A stretch of DNA of 64,000 nucleotides from Mesorhizobium liriopis (GCF_024053505.1 NZ_JAMXQS010000003.1:1-64000), one strand, 5' to 3'. Counted from the first letter of the stretch, positions 18,518 to 27,189 are shown. Translations and numbers: made by a program. The notes: a model not told the origin generated them from the letters alone.

Positions 18518-18937
18518 ATGAGCGGGAGTGCCGGACGGCCAGGCACGGATAGAGATGCGCAACGCCAGCGCGCCGACGCCTATGTGCTGGGCCGCCTGCG
18601 CCCCGTGGAACGCGAGCAGGCGGAAGCCGATCTCGAAACCGATCAGAGTTTTCGCGACGAGGTGCTCGCCGCCGCGCACCGGCTGGGGCAAGTGCCGGAT
18701 GCCCATGGCGATGGCAGCACGCCGGCTGGCTGGGAGGCGATCGCGGCGCATCTGACGACGCTTCCCCATATGCGGCCGCGATCGGGGCTCGAAGACCAGC
18801 GGACGCCCCATGCCGAAACGCGCATGGTTCAAAAGTTGGAAGAAACCGGCTCCCCGCTTTCCCGCATGGCCCGCATGGCCCGCGCGGTGCACGAGACGGT
18901 CAGGACGTTGCGGGCGCTTCTGCGTCCATCCCGCTAG
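18518..18937 (+). CDS. Hypothetical protein with an anti-sigma-factor-like N-terminal motif
   Basis: The 139-residue protein has DAYVLGRLRPVEREQAEADL followed by a short helix, resembling the N-terminal YALGxLxxxE helix pair of RskA-type anti-sigma factors. It lacks the zinc Cys residues and any membrane helix. The C-terminal third is basic (RMARMARAVHETVRTLRALL). Two adjacent ATGs exist; the second (18518) has GAGGAG 4 bases upstream. It follows the slyX-like gene closely. A soluble protein that binds a sigma factor or other regulator is possible, but this is inference from a short motif. Confidence 0.6.
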   Translation: MSGSAGRPGTDRDAQRQRADAYVLGRLRPVEREQAEADLETDQSFRDEVLAAAHRLGQVPDAHGDGSTPAGWEAIAAHLTTLPHMRPRSGLEDQRTPHAETRMVQKLEETGSPLSRMARMARAVHETVRTLRALLRPSR

Positions 18938-18945
18938 CGCTTAAA

Positions 18946-19005
18946 AAGCCGGGCTCCTATAGGAACCCGGCTTCTGGGAAAAAACGCCGGAGCCCGTAGG
19001 CTCCG
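18946..19005. terminator. Tandem terminator hairpins between convergent genes
   Basis: Hairpin one pairs AAGCCGGGCTCC (18946-18957) with GGAACCCGGCTT (18962-18973) with one wobble. Hairpin two pairs CGGAGCC (18988-18994) with GGCTCCG (18999-19005). Read on the minus strand, hairpin two is followed by six T (18984-18979) and hairpin one by a T run, so both fit as terminators of the binding-protein gene. Hairpin one also closes the plus-strand pair. Confidence 0.85.
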
Positions 19006-19019
19006 ATTCTATCCACCCA

Positions 19020-20009
19020 TCAATAAGGGCAGGCGTTGTCCGACATGTAGTCGTGCACCGAAATCGTGCCCGCGATGATGTCGGCCTTGGCCTTGTCCAC
19101 GGCTGCCTGCATCTCGGGCGTCACGAGCGCCTTGTTGTTGTCGTCCATGGCATAGGCCACGCCGTCTTCCTTGAGGCCGAGATTGTTGACGCCAGCCGTG
19201 AACTTGTCGTCCGCCGCATCCTTGAAGGCGTTGTAGACCGCGACATCGACGCGCTTGACCATGGAGGTCAGGATCTTGCCGGGCTGCAAGCCGTTCTGAT
19301 TGGAATCGACGCCGATGCCGAGCTTGCCCGCATCCGCCGCCGCCTGCATCACGCCTACGCCCGTGCCACCGGCCGCCGCGTAGACCACGTCCGCGCCCTG
19401 GTCGATCTGTGACTTCGCGATCTCACCGCCCTTGGTGGGGTCGTTCCAGGCAGCGGGCGTGTCGCCGGTGTAGTTCTGGATGACCTCGGTGGCACCGGCC
19501 GCCTTCGCGCCGCCCACATAACCGCAGGCGAATTTACGGATCAGCGGAATATCCATGCCGCCGACGAAGCCGACCTTCTTGCTTTTGGACGCCTGGCCCG
19601 CCAGCACGCCGACGAGATAGGAGCCCTCGCCTTCCTTGAACACGACCGAGCGCACATTCGGCGCCTCGACGACCGCATCGATCAGCGTGAACTTGGTGTC
19701 GGGGAACTCGGGCGCGATCTTTTCGAGCGTCGCGGCCCAGTTGAAGCCCGCCATGACGATCGGGTTGTTGCCATCCTCGGCGAATTTGCGCAGCGCCTGT
19801 TCGCGCTGGGCGTCGTTGGAGATCTCGAACTCGCGATAGCTCGTGCCGGTCTCCTTCTTGAACTTCTCGGCACCTTCGTAGGATGCCTCGTTGAAGGACT
19901 TGTCGAACTTGCCGCCGAGATCGAACAGCAGTGCCGGCTCGATATCGGCCGCGAAGGCCGGTGCTGCGACCACGGTCGCGGCGAGCAGGCCGAAGATGAA
20001 ACGCTTCAT
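19020..20009 (-). CDS. BMP-family nucleoside-binding periplasmic protein
   Basis: The 329-residue protein has a signal peptide (MKRFIFGLLAATVVAAPAFA) without a lipobox Cys, so it is a soluble periplasmic protein. The mature part opens with the family motif LLFDLGGKFDKSFNEASYEG and contains FVGGMDIPLIRKFACGYVGG and DVVYAAAGGTGVG, typical of BMP/Med purine nucleoside receptors. It is separated from its likely ATPase by the two plus-strand small genes. It is transcribed alone with its own tandem terminators, which allows the large excess over the membrane parts that binding proteins need. Confidence 0.92.
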   Translation of the reverse strand: MKRFIFGLLAATVVAAPAFAADIEPALLFDLGGKFDKSFNEASYEGAEKFKKETGTSYREFEISNDAQREQALRKFAEDGNNPIVMAGFNWAATLEKIAPEFPDTKFTLIDAVVEAPNVRSVVFKEGEGSYLVGVLAGQASKSKKVGFVGGMDIPLIRKFACGYVGGAKAAGATEVIQNYTGDTPAAWNDPTKGGEIAKSQIDQGADVVYAAAGGTGVGVMQAAADAGKLGIGVDSNQNGLQPGKILTSMVKRVDVAVYNAFKDAADDKFTAGVNNLGLKEDGVAYAMDDNNKALVTPEMQAAVDKAKADIIAGTISVHDYMSDNACPY

Positions 20010-20070
20010 GTGATCCACACCCTGTCGGTTCTTGTTTTCAGAGCTTACGGTGCGGGGTGTCCAATCAAGA

Positions 20071-20111
20071 AAAAGCCCCGCCCATGCAGGCTTTGTTGCA
20101 TGGTGCGGGGC
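20071..20111 (-). terminator. Terminator of msrA
   Basis: Arms GCCCCGCCCATGCA (20075-20088) and TGCATGG-T-GCGGGGC (20097-20111) form a 14-pair stem with one bulge. On the minus strand it is followed by TTTTT, so it ends the msrA transcript 54 bases beyond the stop. It also separates msrA from the binding-protein promoter. Confidence 0.87.
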
Positions 20112-20164
20112 GGATTTCACCTGGAAATTTCTCGTGTACCGAAGAGGGCACAGGACAGGCTTAA

Positions 20165-20842
20165 TCACGCATTGGCAGCGACGGGGGCAGTTTGCGGAAC
20201 GGCGCACGCGACGCCAGTGCCGCGCAGGCCGCAATAGCCGTAGGGGTTCTTGCCAAGATATTGCTGATGCTCGGCCTCCGCATAGTAGAAGGCAGGCGCG
20301 GGCTCGATCTCGGTGGTGATGGCACCGCGATTGGCAGCCCTCAGCGCCGACGCATAAGCATCACGCGAAGCCGTGGCTTCCGCCAGCTGCTCGTCGCCGA
20401 CCGTGTAGATCACCGAACGATAGGTCGTGCCGACATCGTTGCCCTGGCGCATGCCTTGCGTCGGGTCATGGGCTTCCCAGAAGATCTTGAGGAGGTCGGC
20501 ATAAGACACAACCGTGGGGTCGAACACCACCTTCACCACCTCGGCATGCCCGGTGAGGCCCGTGCAGGTCTCGGGGTAGGTCGGGTTGGGCGTCAGGCCA
20601 CCGGCATAGCCGACCGCCGTCACCCACACGCCCGGCGTCTGCCAGAACAGGCGCTCGGCACCCCAGAAGCAGCCCATGCCGAAATAGGCGGTCTCAAGGC
20701 CTTCCGGATAAGGACCCTTGAGCGGGCGTCCGGATACGAAATGGCTGGTCGCGGTCGGCAGCGGTTGGTCGCGACCCGGCAGCGCATCGGCGGCCGAAGG
20801 CATACGGGTCTTCTTGTTCAGCAGTCCATCGAGAAAGGACAT
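20165..20842 (-). CDS. msrA: Peptide-methionine (S)-S-oxide reductase
   Basis: The 225-residue enzyme repairs methionine S-sulfoxide in proteins. The catalytic motif GCFWGAE has its nucleophile at Cys58. It is followed by [23 protein letters not shown] and the family's late motif [17 protein letters not shown]-terminal Cys (YCGLRG) can act as resolving residue. The ATG at 20842 follows a possible TTG one codon earlier. The extra N-terminal 45 residues include a linker common in rhizobial MsrA. Confidence 0.95.
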   Translation of the reverse strand: MSFLDGLLNKKTRMPSAADALPGRDQPLPTATSHFVSGRPLKGPYPEGLETAYFGMGCFWGAERLFWQTPGVWVTAVGYAGGLTPNPTYPETCTGLTGHAEVVKVVFDPTVVSYADLLKIFWEAHDPTQGMRQGNDVGTTYRSVIYTVGDEQLAEATASRDAYASALRAANRGAITTEIEPAPAFYYAEAEHQQYLGKNPYGYCGLRGTGVACAVPQTAPVAANA

Positions 20843-20913
20843 CAATCGAACTCCCTTGGTTTTGGTGCCGAATCTCGCTCAATTCCAGAGCTGTCCGGCC
20901 AATAGTGAAAAAC

Positions 20914-21264
20914 TCAGATACGCCGGCGGCGCGCAGGGAACAGCGGATCGCCCCCCCAGCCCGAGCGCTCCGCTGGCTTGCGGCCAAGCGCGAAGAACAG
21001 AAGCGCCAGCAGACCGAGGATCGCGACGCCCGGCAGGCTCAGAAGCGGCAAGACAACGCCATTCCACAGCCCCTCGCCCGCATGGCTTGCGACCCAACCC
21101 CGCGCAGCCTCGTAGCCCGTCGGCCAGCCATCCGCCCAGGCCTGCGCCAGTGGCGTGACGACCAAGCCTTGCGCGGCAAGCGAACGGGTCGCATCAAGTA
21201 CGGCGAGAATCACAGCACCCGCGAGTAGAACCGCACCCAACAACCTTAAAAGAAAGCGGATCAC
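20914..21264 (-). CDS. Small membrane protein of unknown function
   Basis: A GTG at 21264 opens a 116-residue product with two clear membrane helices, LLRLLGAVLLAGAVILAVLD at 5-24 and LPLLSLPGVAILGLLALLFF around 78-97. Between them is a soluble loop with several Trp and Ala. The tail is basic (RRRR). The length and layout are typical of a conserved rhizobial membrane protein family without known role. The frame extends upstream with no start that fits. It lies between msrA and tRNA-Ser. Confidence 0.65.
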   Translation of the reverse strand: MIRFLLRLLGAVLLAGAVILAVLDATRSLAAQGLVVTPLAQAWADGWPTGYEAARGWVASHAGEGLWNGVVLPLLSLPGVAILGLLALLFFALGRKPAERSGWGGDPLFPARRRRI

Positions 21265-21466
21265 GCCAGTCTCGTTTCCTATCCCCGTCTGCGGCGGAAT
21301 ATGGCGATTGGAGGCTCGCGCTGCAATCACCGCACACGATGAGTTGTGCGTGACACGCGCATTTGGATTTGAGTGGAATTGAGTGCCAAAGCCGGCTTGG
21401 CAGCGTCCGTTCGATAGGCTAGAGAGCCCCCGCACCCGAAACGCTCAGCGCTTTCAGGCTGCCTGC

Positions 21467-21556
21467 GGACAGATGGCCGAGTGGTTTAAGGCGCACGCCT
21501 GGAACGCGTGTATACGTGAAAGCGTATCGAGGGTTCGAATCCCTCTCTGTCCGCCA
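21467..21556 (+). tRNA. tRNA-Ser (anticodon GGA)
   Basis: The acceptor arm pairs GGACAGA (21467-21473) with TCTGTCC (21546-21552), followed by the discriminator G and an encoded CCA (21554-21556). The anticodon stem CACGC/GCGTG encloses loop CTGGAAC, giving anticodon GGA at 21501-21503. The T arm has GGTTCGAATCC. A long variable arm, as in all Ser tRNAs, makes the total 90 nt. The sequence changes character directly downstream, so this tRNA is a likely integration site. Confidence 0.97.
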
Positions 21557-21879
21557 AGCTCTCCCCATAACTCCTTGAACTATAATAGTTTTGCCAGCGC
21601 TCCTATTTGCTGACCCTAACGCTTACCCTAACTCTGTTTAGGGGTTTAGCAGTGGTAGGCTGAAGCCAGTCGGTTGGGTAAGTATCCTCTTGGCTTTGCT
21701 CACCACCTAAGTCGTGATCATTCCCGTTGCCCCCTACCCACCTAGCCTGATTTTGAAGTCAGATAATCGCGCTAAGTCGGAAAAGGAGATGTTTACTTTC
21801 ATCCGCGTGAATGCCGCCGCGTTCAACTAAACGCGGGTTGCCCGACAGTTGCTGGGCGTCGCGTCGGAAGGGACACACG
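21557..21879. other. Gene-free junction downstream of tRNA-Ser
   Basis: No convincing gene is seen. The stretch is less GC-rich than the core and holds two ACCCTAAC copies (21613-21620 and 21625-21632). The second can pair weakly with TTTAGGG just after it. No integrase remnant and no second copy of the tRNA 3' end was recognised by eye in the window. It looks like the scarred left edge of an accessory region. Confidence 0.5.
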
Positions 21880-24369
21880 TCAGCGCCGCCCCTGGTTTCC
21901 GCTTGATTGTCGCCTCAGGTCACGTGGCTGCTGACGCGACTGAGGGCGGTCGTCACCAATACGTCCTCTCACGCTTCGTCTAGCTTCCATTAAAGAGGCG
22001 AAGGAACTCCCTGCGGGGATTTCGAGTCGCGCAGCATCAGGCTTCAATAGATAGCGCAAGAATACGTCTCTGATTTCAGTGAACTTCTGGGCGTTGGGTT
22101 GGATGGTGAGCTTCTTGATCTCGTCTCGAACAGGCTGTTCTGCGAAGCCAGTGACTAAAGCGGTCTGTTCGAGATAGACAGAAGATCCCAACACGAGTTC
22201 GAGATGTGCGATACCGCTTTCCTTGATAGCAACTCGATCGGAGAGCTCGACGTCCTCCGAGTTTGGATCAAGCGTCTCGATGAGACCGCGTTTGTAGATA
22301 CGGCGAAGTGTCCGGAGTGTGATTTCCTCGGGCACGCCGCAGTGATCGAAATATGAGCAGAGGTCATCGGCAAGCCAGTGCCGATCGTCTGATTCCCCCG
22401 CTTTCGACGCACTGAGCTTCTGGCGGAGCACCCACAGACAGTAGAATGATAGCAGCGGGGATCCTGGTTTAGTCTGCTCCGTCACAAACATGTTGGTCAC
22501 GAAGTCGTTCTCCACCTCGCTAAGCCGATCATACTCGCCTTTGATCAACGCACGGTGTGTCCGCAGGCGATCTGCCGTGACGCTAGGGCCGCCGAATGAC
22601 GACTTGATAATGTCATCGACCTTAAGCTCCGGCGAGACGAAGATGCGTTCGGCGAGCTTCAGCATTCTTCGGATGTCAAAATTCCCGAGCCGACCGATCA
22701 GGCCCGTAACGTAATCATTGTCTACGAACACCTTTTCAACAGTATCAGCCATCACCCGAATATCGTTTATCTGAACCCTAAATCTGCGCTTCGAGAAGTA
22801 AGCCTCGGTCGTCGGCTTCTCGCCCTTCAACTTCTTCTTGATGAAGGCGACCCGTCTTGAAATGATCTGCTTCGCGTCTGGTACTGGCAGGTAAAAGCTT
22901 CGAGAGGTATAGCTCTGCAGCGCACCAGCCTTGGAAAGACGCCAGACAGAGCGGTCGGTGATTGGTACAATGTTGAAGATCGGCGCGGCACTCTCGAGAG
23001 AATGCGCCAGCTGATAGACCTTATCTTGGGTTTCCAACGGAAACTGATCGGTGTTATCAAACACTAAGCACGGTAGTAGCCCGTGACCTTTCGCAGCGCG
23101 CGCAAGCAAGAGACGAACGTACTCGTCGACGTGCGTTTCGCGCCGCACTTCAATGTGTCGGCCGAACTCGATCTTAAAGGCGTTCTTGTCTGACTCGTAG
23201 AGATGTTTGAGCGGCCCCTTGGACATTCGCTGGTACTCGCTGAAAAATATACCCTGAAGCTCTTCGTATGACGGTGCCTCTCCCGAGGTGATGCCGTCCT
23301 CCAAAGCGTTGCGTAGCTGCAGGATGCACCACTCAACTGCCGTCGAGGCTGAACCGGTGCTTTCGGCGAGATCCACGCGGGCGAGCAGGCACTTTTTCCG
23401 CAATTGCTGGGGCAGTATGTCGCCGAAAAATCTGTCGATGAACGTCGATTTACCAGAACCTTTATTGCCGATCAGGAGGACTGTCTCGGCTCGCTGCGTA
23501 GCCATCGTCCGCTCGATTTGATCCTGGAGCACGCCACCCCGATCGGTTGCGATCGACGCCACGTTGTTGAGCACGTTCTGAATGATTTTTTCGAGTTCAA
23601 GATCAGCCTTATGGCTCTCCGCCGTCTCGACAAAACAATCCCGAAGCATCTCCTTGTCTTGGTCATTAGACAGTCTAGAAAAGAATTGCGCGAACAGTTC
23701 CGCCGCGTCACTGGCCATGGCATCACGGGCGCGCATCTTCGCCTCGTTCGGTGGGTAGACGGTATACTGCTGTTCGGCTTCGGAGACAGTATAACCCTCT
23801 GCATCGTTAAGATGCGCAATGTGGCGTTTATCCAGAACCGCCCGGGGCGAGATCAACTCCATGAACGGGACGAAGTAATCCTTCACGGTCTTCCAAGACG
23901 GGAAGAGGATCCCTTTGCCCTTCATGGGTGGACGTCCATCTGTCCTCGATGCTCTAAAGAACAACCATGTCACCCCGTCAGTTAGGACGGCTGTCGGGAC
24001 ACCCTGTTCGTTCGCGTATGCCAGAGCTTGTCTGATCCCATCTTTCATAGGCTTTGCGACGGGCCCATCCAACGCGATCGTCATTTTCTCGTTGGACTTT
24101 GTCTCGGGAGCGAGCAAACCAGACCTTTTCGCCTCCAAGACAAATAGGTTTCTCTCTGAGCCCGTCTTGAATAGGTAATCTATGAACCCGCTCTCGGTCG
24201 GAGGTTCGGTAAAGATAGACCCACGTTCCCATCCCATAACCTCGAGAAGGATCCGGTCTAGCGCCTTGAAGCGCGTGTCGGCTTCGTTCGGACCGGACTG
24301 CAGGGCTACTAAGATTTCTGCTTCGATGCCTTGAAGCCGACTGAAAGCATCGTCGATGGAATTGCTCAT
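21880..24369 (-). CDS. Nuclease-like/P-loop ATPase fusion, candidate defence protein
   Basis: The 829-residue protein has three parts. Residues 1-175 resemble the N-terminal nuclease domain of type I restriction HsdR: a PD-(D/E)xK-like set (Asp64 in GFIDYLF, Glu79 and Lys81 in VLEAK), then GIRQALAYANEQGVP and VLTDGVTWLFFRAS. Residues 290-480 form a P-loop ATPase with Walker A GNKGSGKST at 301-309 and Walker B LPCLVFDNTDQF at 432-443. The C-terminal part is helical with a winged-helix-like stretch (EEITLRTLRRIYKRGLIETL). The ATG at 24369 has GGAGGG 7 bases upstream. No helicase motifs, methylase or specificity subunit are present, so it is not a normal restriction enzyme. Nuclease-ATPase fusions at tRNA-adjacent sites are often single-gene anti-phage systems; that role is inference. 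Confidence 0.72.
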   Translation of the reverse strand: MSNSIDDAFSRLQGIEAEILVALQSGPNEADTRFKALDRILLEVMGWERGSIFTEPPTESGFIDYLFKTGSERNLFVLEAKRSGLLAPETKSNEKMTIALDGPVAKPMKDGIRQALAYANEQGVPTAVLTDGVTWLFFRASRTDGRPPMKGKGILFPSWKTVKDYFVPFMELISPRAVLDKRHIAHLNDAEGYTVSEAEQQYTVYPPNEAKMRARDAMASDAAELFAQFFSRLSNDQDKEMLRDCFVETAESHKADLELEKIIQNVLNNVASIATDRGGVLQDQIERTMATQRAETVLLIGNKGSGKSTFIDRFFGDILPQQLRKKCLLARVDLAESTGSASTAVEWCILQLRNALEDGITSGEAPSYEELQGIFFSEYQRMSKGPLKHLYESDKNAFKIEFGRHIEVRRETHVDEYVRLLLARAAKGHGLLPCLVFDNTDQFPLETQDKVYQLAHSLESAAPIFNIVPITDRSVWRLSKAGALQSYTSRSFYLPVPDAKQIISRRVAFIKKKLKGEKPTTEAYFSKRRFRVQINDIRVMADTVEKVFVDNDYVTGLIGRLGNFDIRRMLKLAERIFVSPELKVDDIIKSSFGGPSVTADRLRTHRALIKGEYDRLSEVENDFVTNMFVTEQTKPGSPLLSFYCLWVLRQKLSASKAGESDDRHWLADDLCSYFDHCGVPEEITLRTLRRIYKRGLIETLDPNSEDVELSDRVAIKESGIAHLELVLGSSVYLEQTALVTGFAEQPVRDEIKKLTIQPNAQKFTEIRDVFLRYLLKPDAARLEIPAGSSFASLMEARRSVRGRIGDDRPQSRQQPRDLRRQSSGNQGRR

Positions 24370-24630
24370 CCCAAATCCCTCCACCCTTGCCTATTTGGAC
24401 TATCCGGACAGAAATTCGATTTGTCGACTCGTGACGCTTTACCGTATGCCTGAGCCGAAATACTTCACCGGTCTCCCTTACGTCCCATACGGCAGCTAGG
24501 GAACTGCGGTTTACAGCAGCGAATGTGCTTGGTGAAGCGTCGCGCGGAGGTGGCGCAATGCGATCTCCAGTCTGTGTCACCCTGCGTCCACCCTAGGGGC
24601 AGAAGCAAAGCTTTACTGAAGTGCCCGAAG

Positions 24631-24681
24631 GAGGTGCGAAGCGGAATGGCAGGAATTGGGCCGACAGCAGACCGTCCGGTT
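24631..24681 (+). repeat. Copy 1 of a diverged 51-base intergenic repeat
   Basis: This stretch aligns without gaps to 37870-37920. The first 21 bases differ at only two positions and the whole at about 12 of 51. Shared cores are AGCGGAATGGCA, TGGGCCGA and TCCGGTT. Both copies lie in gene-free sequence inside the accessory region. It may be a mobile or decayed element. Confidence 0.5.
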
Positions 24682-25177
24682 TCACGCAGGAATATTGAAA
24701 AGCTGCCTTCAGCTCTCGACGCCATTTCTGCTGCTGAACAGACTACTCACTTCACCAAGCTGCGTGCTAGCCTACTTGTCAGATCACTGGTGTTGCGTCT
24801 TCGCTACTTACCGCAACGGCACCTGGTGCTAGCTCTTCGTGCGGGGATCGTGCCGCTTGGGGGAAGGTGTGCCACGCATATCCGATGATCTTCGGTTCTG
24901 GACTGCGTTCTGGGTTCTGATGGTGACGCCAGTGATTGCCGCCTCAGGCTGCGTCTGGTGCGTGATCGTGCCGTGACAGACGATCTCGGACAAGCCTTGA
25001 TCAGCTTGCTGGCGGCTTCCATTGCAGACTTCATCGACCGGCCGAGCGCTGATGCCGAACCCAACACTGAGAGTTATGCTTCAACGCGGGTAGCTGACAG
25101 AGCACACTACTCATCTCACTCTTTTTCCAGTTTCAGGTTTCCGCGTTTCTCGTCAAATTGGAAACAAGCCCTGCAAA

Positions 25178-25198
25178 TGATAATGAGCGCTCTTATCA
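25178..25198. promoter_or_regulatory. Palindromic operator candidate upstream of the Crp/Fnr-type gene
   Basis: TGATAA-T-GAGCGCTC-TTATCA is a near-perfect palindrome centred about 105 bases before the GTG start at 25293. The central eight bases are self-complementary. It could bind the product of the next gene or another dimeric regulator. Confidence 0.45.
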
Positions 25199-25292
25199 AT
25201 TGTTGCATATTGCAGGCACCAGTTGAGGCTGGGGTACTCAATCTTGGCGGGAATGACGGTCACGCTTCCAGCCCAGAATAGAGGGATGACGC

Positions 25293-26045
25293 GTGGCACC
25301 TCACTTCAACGGCCCGGCTGGAACATTCCTCCAGCGTTTGAACGTCCTCGCAGACCTGCCAGCTGATCTCAGCAGCGCAATTCATGACCTCGTCGCCACC
25401 TCCCGGAGCCTAGGGGCCAACCACGACATCGTGCTTCAGGGCGACCAGCCATCCCAATGCTGCGTCATCCTCGAAGGCTGGGTCTCGCGCAACAAGGTGG
25501 GCGCAGCAGGGAAACGGCAGATCACTTCACTCCACTTTTCCGGTGCCACCCCGGACATCCAAAGCTTACTCCATCCCGTGATGGACCATAACATTACGAC
25601 CTTGACCAATACCGAGGTTGGTTTCATTCCGCACTTTCACATGCGCTCTCTGATGGAACGCTTTCCCGTTCTCAAGGAGGCCTTCTGGAAGGATACCTTG
25701 CTCGAACTCGCCATTGCCCGGGAGTGGGAGGTCAACCTTGGCGCTCGCTCGGCCGTCGAGCGCACCGCGCACCTTTTTTGTGAGATGGCAACGCGTCTTG
25801 AATGGTTCGGGAGGGCCACCCGCAGCGGAAGCGCATTGCGTTTTGAATTGCCTCTGACGCAAATCCAGCTCGGCGAAGCGACGGGTCTGTCTTCGGTGCA
25901 TATCAACCGCTCGATGCGCACCTTGCGCAACAGCGGAATGATCGAGCAGTCCCGACATTGGTTCACCATCAGTGATCTACCAAAGCTGGCTGCGTTTGCC
26001 GACTTCAACCCCGATTATCTGCTCGCCGAGCGGCCTCGGGACTGA
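25293..26045 (+). CDS. Crp/Fnr family transcriptional regulator
   Basis: The 250-residue protein has a cyclic-nucleotide-binding-like N-terminal barrel (HDIVLQGDQPSQCCVILEGW) and a C-terminal winged helix with recognition region LGEATGLSSVHINRSMRTLR at about 193-212. There is no Fnr-type Cys cluster for an iron-sulfur centre, so it is more like rhizobial FixK or stress regulators of unknown ligand. The GTG start has GAGGGA 6 bases upstream. It follows a long intergenic region holding a palindrome, which suggests autoregulation. Confidence 0.85.
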   Translation: MAPHFNGPAGTFLQRLNVLADLPADLSSAIHDLVATSRSLGANHDIVLQGDQPSQCCVILEGWVSRNKVGAAGKRQITSLHFSGATPDIQSLLHPVMDHNITTLTNTEVGFIPHFHMRSLMERFPVLKEAFWKDTLLELAIAREWEVNLGARSAVERTAHLFCEMATRLEWFGRATRSGSALRFELPLTQIQLGEATGLSSVHINRSMRTLRNSGMIEQSRHWFTISDLPKLAAFADFNPDYLLAERPRD

Positions 26046-26129
26046 GCCGGAAAAACCCACAGCGCCGACGAACCAAGTCTCTCGACAAACGTATCCATCT
26101 TGCGCCTGACAAACAGGCGGGAGCAAACG

Positions 26130-26384
26130 ATGGCGCGGTACGAGTTTCAAGCCGTTCGGTTGAGAACAGGTTCCACGGATAGCGACGGCAGGCTTGTCTT
26201 CATTGATGGCGAGCTCGCGGCCGTTCTAGTTCTGCTTGCTGACGACGTCCATGGCAGCAGCCGGGGCCTGTGGAGTGTTGAAGTGGACTTCCGCTTTGTT
26301 TTGGCCAATTCGCCTCTGTTCACCTCGCTTTACGACGCAGCCGCGTGGCTGCAGGAACGTAACAGTGAGTATGTTCTCAAGTGA
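26130..26384 (+). CDS. Small hypothetical protein
   Basis: An 84-residue product begins MARYEFQAVRLRTGS at an ATG with GGCGGGAG about 6 bases upstream. It has a predicted alpha/beta layout with an acidic middle (VFIDGELAAVLVLLADDV) and no membrane segment or known motif. Similar short soluble proteins are common in rhizobial genomes, without assigned role. It lies 84 bases after the Crp/Fnr gene on the same strand and could be cotranscribed. Confidence 0.55.
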   Translation: MARYEFQAVRLRTGSTDSDGRLVFIDGELAAVLVLLADDVHGSSRGLWSVEVDFRFVLANSPLFTSLYDAAAWLQERNSEYVLK

Positions 26385-26568
26385 CTCAATGTCACGGCGT
26401 TCGCTCGAATAGCGGGGTGACTGGAGCTAGAGCAAAACCAATGTATTCCACAAATACTGGCTCGATGGCTCCCGCTACTTCTAAGCCGGTGAGGGGCTGC
26501 AGGGAGTGCGAGACCGGATTTACAAGGTTCGAGCGTAGCTTGATCGGTTGAAACGATAGCACAAATGG

Positions 26569-26784
26569 TCATGCGCGGAGAGTCAGTGCATAAAGCTCTC
26601 GACCTTTCTCATCGACCACCTGCATCTGCAGCCCACTGCCGATCGCCATTAGCGCGCCATGGTCTGTCAAGAACTCGCCACAAGCCACAAGCGCATGTGC
26701 CCACACCTCGCGCTCATTGGAGCATTCGGTGCCGATCTCGTCTGGTTTCGAGATGCCATCGTGAATGTGGAAGAAGTACCGCAT
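26569..26784 (-). CDS. DUF6894-family small protein
   Basis: From the ATG at 26784 the 71-residue product begins MRYFFHIHDGISKPDEIGTE, the typical opening of DUF6894 proteins (aromatic-rich strand, then D-x-x-G-T-E). It continues with a helix and a C-terminal strand LQMQVVDEKGRELYAL. The frame runs 28 codons upstream without family similarity. These proteins are abundant in Hyphomicrobiales and of unknown function. Confidence 0.75.
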   Translation of the reverse strand: MRYFFHIHDGISKPDEIGTECSNEREVWAHALVACGEFLTDHGALMAIGSGLQMQVVDEKGRELYALTLRA

Positions 26785-26901
26785 GGCTGCGGGCTCGCAT
26801 TGCTGATGGGAGGACAGCGCAGCGGAAGTGGATGCGTTCCGGTCCGCACCCAAATCGTGATCGCTCACTCAACGTAAAGCGTTGACTGCCATCCTGCCGG
26901 C

Positions 26902-27189
26902 ATGGATCGCGAGCTGCTCGCCCATCACTATGCCGTCTGGACCGCCATCGACGAGATCGCGGGACAGGTCGACATGTCGCGATGGAGCTTGGCGCAGCAT
27001 TGCGGGCTCGACCCGACCACGTTCAATCCGTCGAAGCGCGTCAGCGTGAACGGTCTCCCGCGCTGGTCGAGCAGCGAGACGATCGCCACCATCCTGATCA
27101 CCACCGGCAGAAGCTGGGCCGAGTGGGGCATCTATCTCGATCAGATGAAGAAGATGTACGTGCGTCCTGAAAGCAAGAACCAGGCGTGA
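26902..27189 (+). CDS. Stand-alone HTH protein like the N-terminus of LexA/S24 repressors
   Basis: The 95-residue protein has a helix-turn-helix with MSRWSLAQHCGLDPTTFNPS and then the typical rhizobial repressor stretch NGLPRWSSSETIATILITTG. In full-length S24-type repressors this region is followed by a self-cleaving peptidase of over 100 residues. Here the protein stops shortly after it. Its TGA overlaps the GTG of the next gene, so the two are coupled. It may be a prophage-derived DNA-binding protein without SOS autocleavage. Confidence 0.7.
   Translation: MDRELLAHHYAVWTAIDEIAGQVDMSRWSLAQHCGLDPTTFNPSKRVSVNGLPRWSSSETIATILITTGRSWAEWGIYLDQMKKMYVRPESKNQA

Larger units (their letters stand above)
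24370..25292. other. Gene-free stretch between the ATPase gene and the Crp/Fnr gene
   Basis: About 920 bases show no frame with a recognisable product. Short open frames exist on both strands but lack ribosome sites and protein-like composition. It must hold the promoters of the two divergent genes. It contains one copy of the diverged 51-base repeat (24631-24681) and a palindrome at 25178-25198. Decayed genes may lie here but none is identifiable. Confidence 0.55.

Noticed and set aside
21613-21650. Telomere-like ACCCTAAC repeats after tRNA-Ser
   Set aside because: Only two copies and a weak hairpin. This is too little to be a functional array or origin.
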